The notes: generated from the letters alone by a model not told the origin. Counted from the first letter of the stretch, positions 38,638-48,459 are shown. The stretch: DNA of 64,000 nt from Psychrosphaera sp. F3M07 (GCF_018860345.1 NZ_JAHKPJ010000025.1:124001-188000); one strand, 5' to 3'. Program-made: numbers and translations.

Positions 38638-39146
38638 GATAGCTCTCCCAGTTTTTCGTAGGCTTTATAAAATTTACTCGCTTTAATCATTTTACTGATC
38701 TGCAACTTCTCGAACCACTTCATTAAACGCTCACGGTAAACACTTATGATTATTCTGCTTACGATTACCATAGGGATAAATAACACGGATGCGGTAACTA
38801 CGCTGCCTAATAATAATGTGTGGTTAAATTTGAAAGCTCGCCAAACATCGCTTTGATATAAACCGGTCCATAAAGATGTTAGATCTGGATTGTTAAGCAG
38901 TGACTCACCAACTGATATCATTAAAGGGTCGACAATAAATGCAATTAACGTGAAGACCGCACTACCTAAAAAGAATGCGCCAAGGTTTACTCGGATAACA
39001 CATACTAAAAATAAAATAATGAGATTATGTAAACTAAAAAATGGGGTTAAACCAACAAAAAGTGCAAATGCAAAGCCAAGCGAAATTTGCCCAGGAGATG
39101 CATCACCATTAAGCAGCTTGAGAAACTTGGCCAGTAAATTGAACAT
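38634..39146 (-). CDS. TIGR03546 family membrane protein (DUF2062-like)
   Basis: 170-aa protein with about four membrane helices and the DUF2062-like opening SPGQISLGFAFALFVGLTPF. Residues 50-75 and 110-140 are strongly hydrophobic. It is co-translated with the TIGR03545 gene (4-base overlap), which suggests a two-protein envelope complex. AAGGATG lies 8 bases before the ATG. Confidence 0.82.
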   Translation of the reverse strand: MFNLLAKFLKLLNGDASPGQISLGFAFALFVGLTPFFSLHNLIILFLVCVIRVNLGAFFLGSAVFTLIAFIVDPLMISVGESLLNNPDLTSLWTGLYQSDVWRAFKFNHTLLLGSVVTASVLFIPMVIVSRIIISVYRERLMKWFEKLQISKMIKASKFYKAYEKLGELS

Positions 39147-39308
39147 GAAAACATCCTTACCTTTATTAGTTAAATAGCGTGTAGAGCATTATTGATTGAT
39201 TCCAATCGTGATGAAAAGACTTACTGCAACTGATTAAATATCAAAGATATATGTAGATCAACTACTCAAATTATTATGTTTATTGTAAACGGACTTTGAA
39301 TAAAAAGA

Positions 39309-39695
39309 TCAAACATTTACTTTATATTTAAGATCATTCACTTCATCACCGGTCATGCCTCGAAATCCCCATTGGTGCGGCGCTTGTTCTTTTATCGTGA
39401 TCTCTATATCAACAGGTGAAATGGATAACTCTCGCTCAATATCGATAAAAAGAGCGTTAATTAATTGTTTCTGAGTTTCAACTTTGCGCCCCGTCATCAT
39501 GTTAATTTCGATGACAGTATAGGCATCACTACGGCCACTAGGATAATAAAAGTCGTCACATTCCATAGGTATAAAACGTTGTGCTCTTTTATCTTCCGGC
39601 ATACCTAACACCTTTGACATACATTGATGGATAACGTCTGAAAGTTGTGCTTTTATTGGGTTTAATTTTTCTTTAATTCCATAAATAACAATCAT
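39309..39695 (-). CDS. Tautomerase-superfamily protein lacking N-terminal proline
   Basis: 128-aa protein resembling the Tautomerase_2 group (MIVIYGIKEKLNPIKAQLSDVIH, YPSGRSDAYTVIEINMMTGRK, HQWGFRGMTGDE). Tautomerases normally use Pro right after the initiator Met; here it is Ile, so the classic catalytic base is absent. It may have another activity or none. AAAAGGA precedes the ATG. Confidence 0.75.
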   Translation of the reverse strand: MIVIYGIKEKLNPIKAQLSDVIHQCMSKVLGMPEDKRAQRFIPMECDDFYYPSGRSDAYTVIEINMMTGRKVETQKQLINALFIDIERELSISPVDIEITIKEQAPHQWGFRGMTGDEVNDLKYKVNV

Positions 39696-39747
39696 AGTAA
39701 TTCCTTTTAATTAAACAGCAAAATCAGCTGATAGAAACCTTATCTGA

Positions 39748-40284
39748 TTAAGACATTTCGGTAAGCAGTTGCTCACACCAATCCGCGATGCGTTTTTCAG
39801 TTAAGTCATATTGGCCTTCATCATCTAAAGCCAGTCCAACAAAATGAGATTTATCTGCAGTTAATGCTTTGGATGCAATAAACTCATAATCATCCCCATT
39901 TGGCCAATATCCAATTGGGCTCGCCCCTTGATTGATACATACATCATGCAACATACCTAATGCATCTTGAAACCACTCAGCATAACCTTCTTGGTCACCA
40001 AGCCCAAACAAAGCTATGGTTTTACCATTTAAGTTTAAGTTTTCAACATCGGCCCACTGGCTTTCCCAATCTTCCTGCAGTTCACCAAAGTCCCAAGTAG
40101 AAATCCCAAAGATTAAATAATCAAACCCTTGACTTGCATCCACTGCGTTCTCTAATGGCGTATCTTTAATGTTAAAAATTTCCACCACAGGGACATCAAA
40201 TAATTCATTTAATTTAGTTTGGATTTTTTCAGACGCAATTTCGGTATAACAGGTGGTCGAACCGTAAAACAAGCCAATTTTCAT
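39748..40284 (-). CDS. fldB: Flavodoxin FldB
   Basis: 178-aa FMN electron carrier. The phosphate-binding loop is FYGSTTCYTE; later loops are GISTWDFGELQEDW and GLGDQEGYAEWFQDA. The frame runs back to 40326, but the flavodoxin fold begins at MKIGLFYG, so ATG 40284 is chosen. Divergent from xerD as the fldB-xerD-dsbC-recJ block conserved in enterobacteria and relatives. Confidence 0.93.
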   Translation of the reverse strand: MKIGLFYGSTTCYTEIASEKIQTKLNELFDVPVVEIFNIKDTPLENAVDASQGFDYLIFGISTWDFGELQEDWESQWADVENLNLNGKTIALFGLGDQEGYAEWFQDALGMLHDVCINQGASPIGYWPNGDDYEFIASKALTADKSHFVGLALDDEGQYDLTEKRIADWCEQLLTEMS

Positions 40285-40402
40285 ATCATACTCATTGGAA
40301 AAGAAATTAGGGTAAAGTAATAACAAAAGTTATTACTAGGAAAACGGCGGCAAGTTTAGCAAAATGCTAATTACAAAACACGCCTAGGGATCATTAAATT
40401 TA

Positions 40403-41305
40403 GTGTTAAATTTACAGCAACAAAACGATGTTAACATTACCCTCTTTTTAGAGCACCTTTGGTTAGAAAAGGGATTGAGTGATAATACGTTAGCTGCTTA
40501 TAAAAACGATCTAAACCAATTTAATCTTTACCTCGTTGAACAAAACTTATCATTAGCTAATTGTGAAGAAAGTGCCATTGAAGGTTTTGTTGCCCAGCGA
40601 ATCGACAAAGGGGTTAAACACAGGTCTAACGCCCGCGCGTTAAGTGCTATCAAACGTTTATTCAAATATTTAATCGTACTCAAGGTCAGAGAGGATAACC
40701 CCACAGCGTTAACCAAAGCACCCAAGCTTGGTAAAAGCATTCCCAAAGTATTGTCTGAGCAAGACGTGACAGCATTGCTAACCTGTCAGAATTTAGAAAT
40801 ACCAATCGAATTTAGAGACAAAGCTATGCTGGAACTACTCTACGCTACAGGTTTGCGAGTAACCGAATTAATCAGTTTACGCCTTGACAATATAAGTCTG
40901 ACTCAAAATATTGTTCGCGTTGTGGGCAAAGGCCAAAAAGAACGTTTAGTACCCATGGGAGAAATAGCCGCAGATTGGTTACAAAAATACATTAGTTATG
41001 AAAGACCACAATTATTAACAAACGACTCTGATGTATTATTTCCATCAAGGCGTGGCAACATGATGACCAGACAAGCTTTTTGGCATCGTATAAAATTTTA
41101 TGCATTAATGTCTGGGATTAAAGTACATTTGTCCCCACATACATTACGTCATGCTTTTGCGACGCACTTACTCAATCACGGCGCTGATTTGCGAGTAGTT
41201 CAAATGTTATTAGGCCATAGTGACCTTTCAACGACACAAATTTATACTCATGTCGCTAAAGAAAGGTTAAAATCTTTACACTTAGAGCATCATCCCAGAG
41301 GGTAA
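40403..41305 (+). CDS. xerD: Site-specific tyrosine recombinase XerD
   Basis: 300-aa recombinase that resolves chromosome dimers at dif with XerC. The N-terminal SAM-like domain has FLEHLWLEKGLSDNTLAAYKNDL. Catalytic residues are visible: Arg in ATGLRVTEL, Lys in GKGQKERL, His and Arg in HTLRHAFATHL, His in LLGHSDLSTTQ, Tyr in IYTHV. Start is a GTG with only a weak Shine-Dalgarno, so a few residues of uncertainty remain. Confidence 0.95.
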   Translation: MLNLQQQNDVNITLFLEHLWLEKGLSDNTLAAYKNDLNQFNLYLVEQNLSLANCEESAIEGFVAQRIDKGVKHRSNARALSAIKRLFKYLIVLKVREDNPTALTKAPKLGKSIPKVLSEQDVTALLTCQNLEIPIEFRDKAMLELLYATGLRVTELISLRLDNISLTQNIVRVVGKGQKERLVPMGEIAADWLQKYISYERPQLLTNDSDVLFPSRRGNMMTRQAFWHRIKFYALMSGIKVHLSPHTLRHAFATHLLNHGADLRVVQMLLGHSDLSTTQIYTHVAKERLKSLHLEHHPRG

Positions 41306-41448
41306 GTCCTTTCATAATTGTGATTAATGTGGACAATATGAAACTTAAATTGATCATTTACGGTCTACCTCTACTGAATCATATTTTTAAACGGATTAAC
41401 GTTAACTTATTTACCTTTAATGCGGTGAAGTAAACAACAGGAACAACT

Positions 41449-42168
41449 ATGTATCTTATGAAAAAATTAATTACCTTTTTGTCTGCAGCGAGTATTTTAT
41501 TAGCTTCAAGCTCTGCATTTTCGGCTGCGGATAGTAATGCTGCTATCAAAAGTAAACTACTTAACCTTGGTCTAGAAGCAAGTAAGATTATCGACTCACC
41601 TATGCCAGGCCTAAAAGAAGTCACGACTAACCGCGGTATTTTTTATACGTCAGCGGACGGCCAATTTTTTATCGCCGGCCGTTTGTTCGATATTAATAAC
41701 GGCATGAAAAACTTAACTGAAAACGCAATGAATGAATTACGCATTAATGGCGTTGAAAGTTTTAAAGATTCTATGATTGTTTACCCTGCAAAAAATGAAA
41801 AATATAAAATTACTGTTTTTACTGATACGACATGTGGTTATTGTCGTAAGTTGCATGGTCAAATGAGTGAATACAATGACTTAGGTATTACAGTACAGTA
41901 TTTAGCGTTTCCTCGAGGTGGTTTAAATAGTCGTTCCTTTTATGACATCCAATCTGTTTGGTGTGCTGATGATCAACAAAAAGCGATGACGGCATCAAAA
42001 AATGGTGAAAGCGTTAAACCTGCTAATTGCAGTGCTCCAATTTCGGCACATTACGAATTAGGCCAAGCAGCCGGAGTAAATGGCACCCCTGCAATTGTTC
42101 TTGATGATGGCACTATGATCCCAGGTTATAAACCACCAAGTGATTTAATCCAATTGTTAGCGCAGTAA
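41449..42168 (+). CDS. dsbC: Periplasmic disulfide isomerase DsbC
   Basis: 239-aa exported thiol-disulfide isomerase. The signal peptide ends near residue 26 (AFSA-A). A dimerisation domain is followed by a thioredoxin domain with the active site CGYC. AGGA precedes ATG 41449. Lies between xerD and recJ as usual. Confidence 0.94.
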   Translation: MYLMKKLITFLSAASILLASSSAFSAADSNAAIKSKLLNLGLEASKIIDSPMPGLKEVTTNRGIFYTSADGQFFIAGRLFDINNGMKNLTENAMNELRINGVESFKDSMIVYPAKNEKYKITVFTDTTCGYCRKLHGQMSEYNDLGITVQYLAFPRGGLNSRSFYDIQSVWCADDQQKAMTASKNGESVKPANCSAPISAHYELGQAAGVNGTPAIVLDDGTMIPGYKPPSDLIQLLAQ

Positions 42169-42194
42169 ATTTCGATTCGTTCCATAAGATTTGA

Positions 42195-42230
42195 GCCGTA
42201 ACTAAATACCTAAGTTACGGCATTATTTTT
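42195..42230 (+). terminator. Terminator of dsbC
   Basis: GCCGTAACT, 9-nt loop, AGTTACGGC, followed by ATTATTTTT. Confidence 0.85.
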
Positions 42231-42319
42231 AGCTTTTTTAGTAAAGCGTCTAATTTTAACTTTTGTACTAACTTTTAAAGTTAACTTTCTACAACAATAT
42301 CCGTGATATAAGTCCTTCT

Positions 42320-44056
42320 ATGCTGAATATTAAACGCCGCAATACTGACACTGACTTATCTGGCCTTGCCGGATTCCACCCTATCATTCAAAAAGTCTAT
42401 GCAGGGCGAGGTATTACACATTCAGAACAAATTAAACGTTCCGCAGCTGAGTTATTACCTGTATTCACTATGAAAGGTATTGACCAAGCGGCTGCATTAT
42501 TAACCGATGCGTTAAACCAACAGTTGCGCATTATTATTGTTGGTGACTTTGATGCGGACGGTGCCACTAGTACCGCATTAATGGTATTGGGGTTAACAAA
42601 ATTAGGTTTCAAAAATGTAACATTTAAAGTACCAAACCGCTTTGAATATGGTTATGGCCTAAGTCCTCAATTAAGCCAAGAGATCATTAACCAAGGTACA
42701 GACCTTATCATTACAGTAGATAACGGCATATCTTGTATGGAAGGTGTTGCGTTAGCTAAAAACGCGGGCATTAAAGTGATAGTAACGGACCATCATTTAC
42801 CAGGTAAAGCGTTACCTAATGCCGATGCCATTATTAACCCTAACCAACCTGAGTGTGAATTTGCCAGCAAAAACTTGGCTGGGGTTGGTGTGGCATTTTA
42901 TTTATTGTTAGGTTTACGTTCTCATCTTAGAACCATCAATTGGTTTCAACAAAACAATGTGCCAGAACCGAACTTAGCTGAGCTGTTAGATTTAGTAGCA
43001 CTGGGAACCGTTGCCGACGTAGTTCCGCTAGACAGTAATAATCGTATCTTGGTTCATCAAGGTCTGGCTCGGATTAAAAAGGGGGTTTGTCGTCCCGGCA
43101 TCAAAGCCATCATGCAACTCAGTAATAAAGATGCCAGTAAAGCCAAAGCATCTGATTTTGGTTTTGTCATTGGCCCTAGATTAAATGCTGCAGGCCGTTT
43201 AGATGATATGGCGTTTGGTATTCGTTGTTTGTTAACGGAAAACATGGGCGCAGCCTTAAATATGGCTGAAGACTTGAACTCATTAAACAACGAAAGAAAA
43301 GAAATTGAACAAGGCATGCGTATTGAAGCAGAAGCGGCTGTTAATACCATTTCAATTACTAGCGGTAACTTGCCTCACGGTATCTGTGTTTATGAAGAAA
43401 ACTGGCATCAAGGTGTTATCGGCATCGTCGCTGGTCGCGTCAAAGATAAGTTCTACCGCCCTACTATTGCTTTTGCACAAGGTGACTTTGATGCAAATGG
43501 TGAGTATGAATTAAAAGGCTCAGCCCGTTCTATTCAAGGTGTACATATCCGTGATGTATTAGATCAAGTATCGACTCAAAACCCAGGCTTAATCCTAAAG
43601 TTTGGTGGGCATGCTATGGCGGCAGGTTTATCAATAAAACAGTCCAACTTAAACAAATTTAAACACGCATTTGACCTTGTTGTGTTATCACACCTAAGTG
43701 AAGAAGTGTTAACTCAAGTCACCCTAACGGATGGCTCATTACCGAGTGAATGTTTAACTAAGGAATTTTGCCAGCAATTAGACTTAGCAGGCCCTTGGGG
43801 ACAGACTTTTGCCGAACCTACTTTTGATGACAAATTTGAAATTATTAACCAACGTTTAGTTGGTGGAAAACACCTTAAGTTAGTATTAACTAACAATGAT
43901 GGGTTAGTATTTGATGCGATACATTTTAATTCAGACCTAAACGTTTGGCCTAACCCCAATATAAAATACGCCCATTTGGTGTATCAGCTCGATATCAATG
44001 AGTTTAGAGGTGAATCCAATTTACAGTTAATGATCCGAGAAATAGAGCCAGTTTAA
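42320..44056 (+). CDS. recJ: Single-stranded-DNA exonuclease RecJ
   Basis: 578-aa 5'-3' ssDNA exonuclease used in recombination and mismatch repair. The DHH-superfamily metal motifs are clear: VGDFDADGATSTAL, TVDNGIS, VTDHHLPG. The DHHA1 part has FGGHAMAAGL. The stop codon lies within the loop of an 8-bp inverted repeat (AGAGCCAG/CTGGCTCT, 44044-44067). Confidence 0.96.
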   Translation: MLNIKRRNTDTDLSGLAGFHPIIQKVYAGRGITHSEQIKRSAAELLPVFTMKGIDQAAALLTDALNQQLRIIIVGDFDADGATSTALMVLGLTKLGFKNVTFKVPNRFEYGYGLSPQLSQEIINQGTDLIITVDNGISCMEGVALAKNAGIKVIVTDHHLPGKALPNADAIINPNQPECEFASKNLAGVGVAFYLLLGLRSHLRTINWFQQNNVPEPNLAELLDLVALGTVADVVPLDSNNRILVHQGLARIKKGVCRPGIKAIMQLSNKDASKAKASDFGFVIGPRLNAAGRLDDMAFGIRCLLTENMGAALNMAEDLNSLNNERKEIEQGMRIEAEAAVNTISITSGNLPHGICVYEENWHQGVIGIVAGRVKDKFYRPTIAFAQGDFDANGEYELKGSARSIQGVHIRDVLDQVSTQNPGLILKFGGHAMAAGLSIKQSNLNKFKHAFDLVVLSHLSEEVLTQVTLTDGSLPSECLTKEFCQQLDLAGPWGQTFAEPTFDDKFEIINQRLVGGKHLKLVLTNNDGLVFDAIHFNSDLNVWPNPNIKYAHLVYQLDINEFRGESNLQLMIREIEPV

Positions 44057-44095
44057 TCTCTGGCTCTAAACATGTTTTCATTTATTAGCGGTTAT

Positions 44096-45166
44096 TTAAG
44101 ACTTCAATATGGTGGTCGCCAGTTCAGAGCCCGGCAAACCAGAACTGGCTATGGCGAGAATGATACCAACAAACACCACGACGGTTATCAGATACCATAC
44201 TAGAGAAAATACCGAACTATACCTGTCCATGCCTTCAATGGTTTGAGTCTTAAATTCTTTATAACTAAACAGCAAATCAATCACACCTAACACAATAAAG
44301 AAGCTGATCAGGCTTAATCCAAACGTCATTGATAAGGCAAACACTGCTGCAGACATTACCAATAAACCAATATACTGCCATTTAGAACGGCCTGAGAATA
44401 CGATTGACTTAACTACTTGTCCGCCATCTAATGGCATGACAGGCAATAAGTTAAATATATTAACAAGCGCACTGACTGATGCTAATAAGCCAATCCAATG
44501 CGACTGAGTGGCCAAAAAGATAAGATAAAAAACAACACTCATGGCCAAACCAAAGGTGGGTCCCATCATGGCAATAAATACTTGCTGCCAATGTGTTTTG
44601 GCTTTGTCACCTACGGCCACACCTCCAACAAATGGAATAAGGTAAAAACCTTTGGTTTTCATGCCCATTTTTTTCATAGCCCAAACATGACCATATTCAT
44701 GGAACATGATCACCGCAATCAACACCAATGCAAATTGCCAACTAAAAATAATGCTCCAGCCCGCCAAAGCTGAACCGGCCAACAGTACTTTCACTGCCTT
44801 AGCGCTTTTCATTAATTTAAACCCAATCGCAAAGGCGCCAATTAAATGAGAAGGCTTTTTATCTATTTTATTGTCAACGTTTTTAAAGGCTTTATCCATC
44901 ACCTCTTTAGTCGTTGTTTCTCCACTGTAGAGAACTTCGGCATTACGAAGTAGCTGGTACTCCCCCTTGCCGCTAGTAATACCTAGTTGATACGTTAACA
45001 ACAGATCCCCTAAAGCTGCATGATGTATTTGATATTCACTGGATGTTTTAAAGTTACGTTTCTCTTCAATTAACTCGTCATTGATAGTTAATTGTTCTTT
45101 GCCTGTAATGCTCGACCCCGATAACTTAAATTGATAACCCTGATACTCAAATTCAAATAAAACCAC
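44096..45166 (-). CDS. Site-2 protease family (M50) membrane metalloprotease
   Basis: 356-aa protein. An N-terminal soluble part of about 105 residues precedes six membrane helices. The zinc site is HEYGH at residues 156-160 with the third ligand in MPLDGGQ (Asp247). The frame is open to a TTG at 45196; GTG 45166 has AAGGA spaced 7 bases and is preferred. The substrate is unknown. It follows an ABC transporter pair by 54 bases and could share its transcript. Confidence 0.82.
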   Translation of the reverse strand: MVLFEFEYQGYQFKLSGSSITGKEQLTINDELIEEKRNFKTSSEYQIHHAALGDLLLTYQLGITSGKGEYQLLRNAEVLYSGETTTKEVMDKAFKNVDNKIDKKPSHLIGAFAIGFKLMKSAKAVKVLLAGSALAGWSIIFSWQFALVLIAVIMFHEYGHVWAMKKMGMKTKGFYLIPFVGGVAVGDKAKTHWQQVFIAMMGPTFGLAMSVVFYLIFLATQSHWIGLLASVSALVNIFNLLPVMPLDGGQVVKSIVFSGRSKWQYIGLLVMSAAVFALSMTFGLSLISFFIVLGVIDLLFSYKEFKTQTIEGMDRYSSVFSLVWYLITVVVFVGIILAIASSGLPGSELATTILKS

Positions 45167-45220
45167 TGTCTTTCCTTTTATGACCTTTGCAGTCAATTTC
45201 CAAATTATTTACTTAGCCAA

Positions 45221-46477
45221 TTATTTAACTAGCAAACCTGTTTGCAATGCATTTTTATAAGCGTTAATCGCTGGTAAAAGCCCCATAATTAAACTCACCA
45301 CCAGTACACTTGCGACAATAGAATAAACATCGTCTCCCCAGAATTTCACATCAATGAAAATTCCATAATGAGCGGATAAGATTGGGGCTGCAACTATGCT
45401 AACTCCCCAGACCATCACTAAAGCTAGTAATAAACTGATCAAGGTTAATACTAAAACTTCTAATTCTATTAGACAGAATACAAACCATGGACTTGCCCCT
45501 AACGCTCTTAAAATAGATATCTCGCGGCTACGCTCACGCATGGAGGCCAATAACATAGTGCTCATGCCCAATAAAGTAGCCAACAAAACAAGGACCGATA
45601 TAAGCAATAATACTTTTTCCATACTTGCCATCATTTGCCATAACTCTGTTAAAGCAACGCCAGGTATAATCGCCATTAATGGCTCTTGTTTGTATTCATT
45701 AACAAACTTCTGCATAAATAGGGTTGCGAATTTAGCTTTGACACCAACTAATACCGCACTGACTTTTTCAACATCTTCATGGGCATGATGTTCATGTTCT
45801 AAATGTGTATCACCCGATTCAATGGCATGCTCTTTATCGTGCATCACTTCAAGACCCGATAAACTAATGTGCAAAGTTTGATCTATAGGCGTTCCGGTAA
45901 ATTCTAAAATGCCAGACACTGTAAATTTCACATGATCATGATGACTAAAACTGGTGACACCAACACCATGAGACAAGACCAACTCTTGTCCTAACGTATA
46001 TCCTAGCTTTTCTGCAATGCCTGCACCCAATACAACTTGTGCGCTATCAAACGCGTCGGCAACAAAAGCTTGGCCTTGTGCCATTTTTAAAGACTGCTTA
46101 TTACCGTATTTAAATACATCAAAATATTGAGTGGTGGTGCCTAAAACTGGGTAACCTTTGTGTGAATCTCCCAAAGATATAGGTATCGCCCAGCTGACAT
46201 GTTTTTGATGTTTAATAGCTTGGTAAGACGGCCAACTGACCGAATTACTGACGTAGCCAATTCTGAATACTGAGGCTAATAACAAATTCAGCTGGCCGGT
46301 TCTAGCGCCAACAATTAAGTCCACTCCTGAAACGGTTCTGCCAAAACTGGTTTTGGCTTGGCTCGTTATTTGTTTCACCGCTAACAATACAAACAAACTT
46401 GTGGCCACCGATAAGATAGTTAACCAAGCAGTGACTCGTCGGCTTATTAAACTGTTAATCGCAATTTTAATAAACAT
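45221..46477 (-). CDS. FtsX/MacB-like ABC transporter permease with His-rich loop
   Basis: 418-aa permease with one N-terminal helix, a large periplasmic domain (residues about 40-270) and three C-terminal helices (FtsX domain, with SMRERSREISILRALGAS). The periplasmic domain carries seven His between residues 213 and 233 (ending THLEHEHHAHED), plus His179/180/182, a pattern typical of zinc or other metal binding. AAGGAG precedes the ATG; overlaps the ATPase gene by 11 bases. A metal-linked role resembling the Vibrio Zrg zinc system is a tentative inference. Confidence 0.8.
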   Translation of the reverse strand: MFIKIAINSLISRRVTAWLTILSVATSLFVLLAVKQITSQAKTSFGRTVSGVDLIVGARTGQLNLLLASVFRIGYVSNSVSWPSYQAIKHQKHVSWAIPISLGDSHKGYPVLGTTTQYFDVFKYGNKQSLKMAQGQAFVADAFDSAQVVLGAGIAEKLGYTLGQELVLSHGVGVTSFSHHDHVKFTVSGILEFTGTPIDQTLHISLSGLEVMHDKEHAIESGDTHLEHEHHAHEDVEKVSAVLVGVKAKFATLFMQKFVNEYKQEPLMAIIPGVALTELWQMMASMEKVLLLISVLVLLATLLGMSTMLLASMRERSREISILRALGASPWFVFCLIELEVLVLTLISLLLALVMVWGVSIVAAPILSAHYGIFIDVKFWGDDVYSIVASVLVVSLIMGLLPAINAYKNALQTGLLVK

Positions 46478-47192
46478 CGCCTTGCTCCTTTTGAACTTGA
46501 ACTGCGGCTTGGTTTAACTCTGACATGGTGACTTCTGAGTCAAAGTAACTTACTAACGAAGTATCATGGCTGACAAACAGCAAAGTACAGTTGGTGTTAT
46601 TCACTAATTCAAATAACAATTGTAAAAATGCGGACTTGCTTTGCGCATCCAATGCCGAGGTCGGTTCATCAGCAATTAGTATTTCGGGTTCATTAATCAT
46701 GGCTCTTATAATTGCCACTCGTTGCTGTTGACCTACGCTAAGTTCACTGGCTTGTTTGGATAAAATAGAAAGCGGTAAATTTAATTGTTCTGTTAATGAT
46801 TCAATTTTATTTTGAATATTTAATTGTTCTTTTTTAGTAGCGAAATATACCGCTAGTAAAATATTATCCTTCACCGTTAAATAGGGTATGAGGTTTAATT
46901 GTTGAAAAATAACACCTACTTTTTGCGCTCTAAATTTATCTAATTCTCGCCCTGACATGTTAGTTAAGCTCTGCCCAAGCATTAATAACTCTCCAGAGTC
47001 TGGACTATTAATACCTGAGAGTAGATTTAATAACGTTGATTTTCCTGAGCCTGATGCGCCTGAAATAAACATATGCTGACGCCGAGAAACTTGCCATTGG
47101 GGAATATCTAAGACTAAGTTTTGACCATTATCATAGCTGAATTTAATATTAGAAAACTGAATTATTGGATCTGACAACGTTTGTTCGGACAA
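46467..47192 (-). CDS. ABC transporter ATP-binding protein (LolD/MacB-like)
   Basis: About 241-aa ATPase partner of the overlapping permease. Walker A is SGASGSGKSTLL, Q-loop FQQLNLIPY, signature LSVGQQQRVAIIRAM and Walker B ILIADEPTSALDAQ. No ATG fits the N-terminus; a TTG at 47192 with GAGG spaced 5 bases is chosen, though the frame is open to TTG 47243. The cluster lacks a membrane-fusion protein. Confidence 0.85.
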   Translation of the reverse strand: MSEQTLSDPIIQFSNIKFSYDNGQNLVLDIPQWQVSRRQHMFISGASGSGKSTLLNLLSGINSPDSGELLMLGQSLTNMSGRELDKFRAQKVGVIFQQLNLIPYLTVKDNILLAVYFATKKEQLNIQNKIESLTEQLNLPLSILSKQASELSVGQQQRVAIIRAMINEPEILIADEPTSALDAQSKSAFLQLLFELVNNTNCTLLFVSHDTSLVSYFDSEVTMSELNQAAVQVQKEQGDVY

Positions 47193-47376
47193 AGGAACCT
47201 CGAAAGATTTTTTCCCCTTGATAATTTCTATTGAAACTAACAATAAGAGATAAAAGAATTAGACAAAATGACAATAAAAACAAGTGACTAATTTACAATG
47301 TTTTAAAGCAAAACGCATTATCTTATGGTTAAATAACCCCAGTGGAAATTCGACTCTTTATCAAAAGGAATGGTCA

Positions 47377-48426
47377 GTGTTAGATATATATGTTGGGAAA
47401 AAAGCCAAGACTATTATTGAACAGCAAGGTTTAAACCAACAAGCCTTTTCTATGTTTTTAGGTGCCAGTGGTGGCCCTAAATGGTTTACTTTATTTGGCT
47501 TAGACAAGTATATATTTGGTGACTTTTTTAAAGACAGAAATCAACCTTTAGAAATGGTTGGCTCTTCTGCCGGTGCATTTCGTATTGCCTGCTTTACACA
47601 AGATGATCCTGTTGAAGCCATTTCAAAACTCGCTTATCAATATTCAGAAACTGATTTTACTGCGGATGTGACACCACAAGATTTAACCAATATGGCTGAA
47701 GATATGTTGCAACATGTATTCACCGAGCAGGGAATTTCTAATATTGTGAATAACCCCATATTTAAAGCCAATTTTATTGTGGCAAAAACAAATGGGTGTG
47801 TCGCATTTGAGAATAAGTTAGTGCAAGGTTTTGGCTTGTTAAAGTCCTTTGTTCTTAACAAAATAGACCGTAAACACTTAAATATTCAATATCAACGATT
47901 CGTTTTTCGTCATCAAGATTCAATATTAGAGATCAAAGACCCCTATCAAATTGATACTCAATATGTGAGTTTAACCGAACAGAACGTTAAAAAATCCTTA
48001 TTAGCATCTGGTTCAATCCCCTTGGTTATGGGCGGTATAAAAGATATACCGGGTGCCCCGGAAGGTATGTATCGGGATGGCGGTGTTATCGATTACCATT
48101 TTGATATTAGCTTTAATAAGGGTGGGCTTATTTTATATCCTCACTTTAATAAAGATCCTAAAGCGGGTTGGTTTGATAAAAATTTACCCCGTAAGGTCAA
48201 TGCCGACAATTATGATAGAACAGTGATGTTAGTACCGTCCGATCAATTCATCTATAAATTGCCTTACGGAAAAATTCCCGATAGAACTGACTTTGAAACC
48301 ATGGATGCTAAAAAGCGTATCAAGTATTGGCATACCGTATTCGATGAAACTCAAAAGTTAGCAGATGAGTTTAAACGCGTTGTCGAACAACAAGATTTAT
48401 CCGTGCTAAAACCTTTACCTTTTTAA
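47377..48426 (+). CDS. Patatin-like phospholipase family protein
   Basis: 349-aa predicted lipid acyl hydrolase. The oxyanion loop is LGASGGPKW, the nucleophile elbow is GSSAG with Ser64, and the Asp of the catalytic dyad is in RDGGVID (Asp234). The frame is open back to 47284, but AAGGA 7 bases before GTG 47377 and the start of recognisable sequence support the shorter form. No signal peptide, so cytoplasmic or injected by an unseen system. Confidence 0.83.
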   Translation: MLDIYVGKKAKTIIEQQGLNQQAFSMFLGASGGPKWFTLFGLDKYIFGDFFKDRNQPLEMVGSSAGAFRIACFTQDDPVEAISKLAYQYSETDFTADVTPQDLTNMAEDMLQHVFTEQGISNIVNNPIFKANFIVAKTNGCVAFENKLVQGFGLLKSFVLNKIDRKHLNIQYQRFVFRHQDSILEIKDPYQIDTQYVSLTEQNVKKSLLASGSIPLVMGGIKDIPGAPEGMYRDGGVIDYHFDISFNKGGLILYPHFNKDPKAGWFDKNLPRKVNADNYDRTVMLVPSDQFIYKLPYGKIPDRTDFETMDAKKRIKYWHTVFDETQKLADEFKRVVEQQDLSVLKPLPF

Positions 48427-48459
48427 CGTTCATTTACCCACAAACTTGGAGTTAACAAG

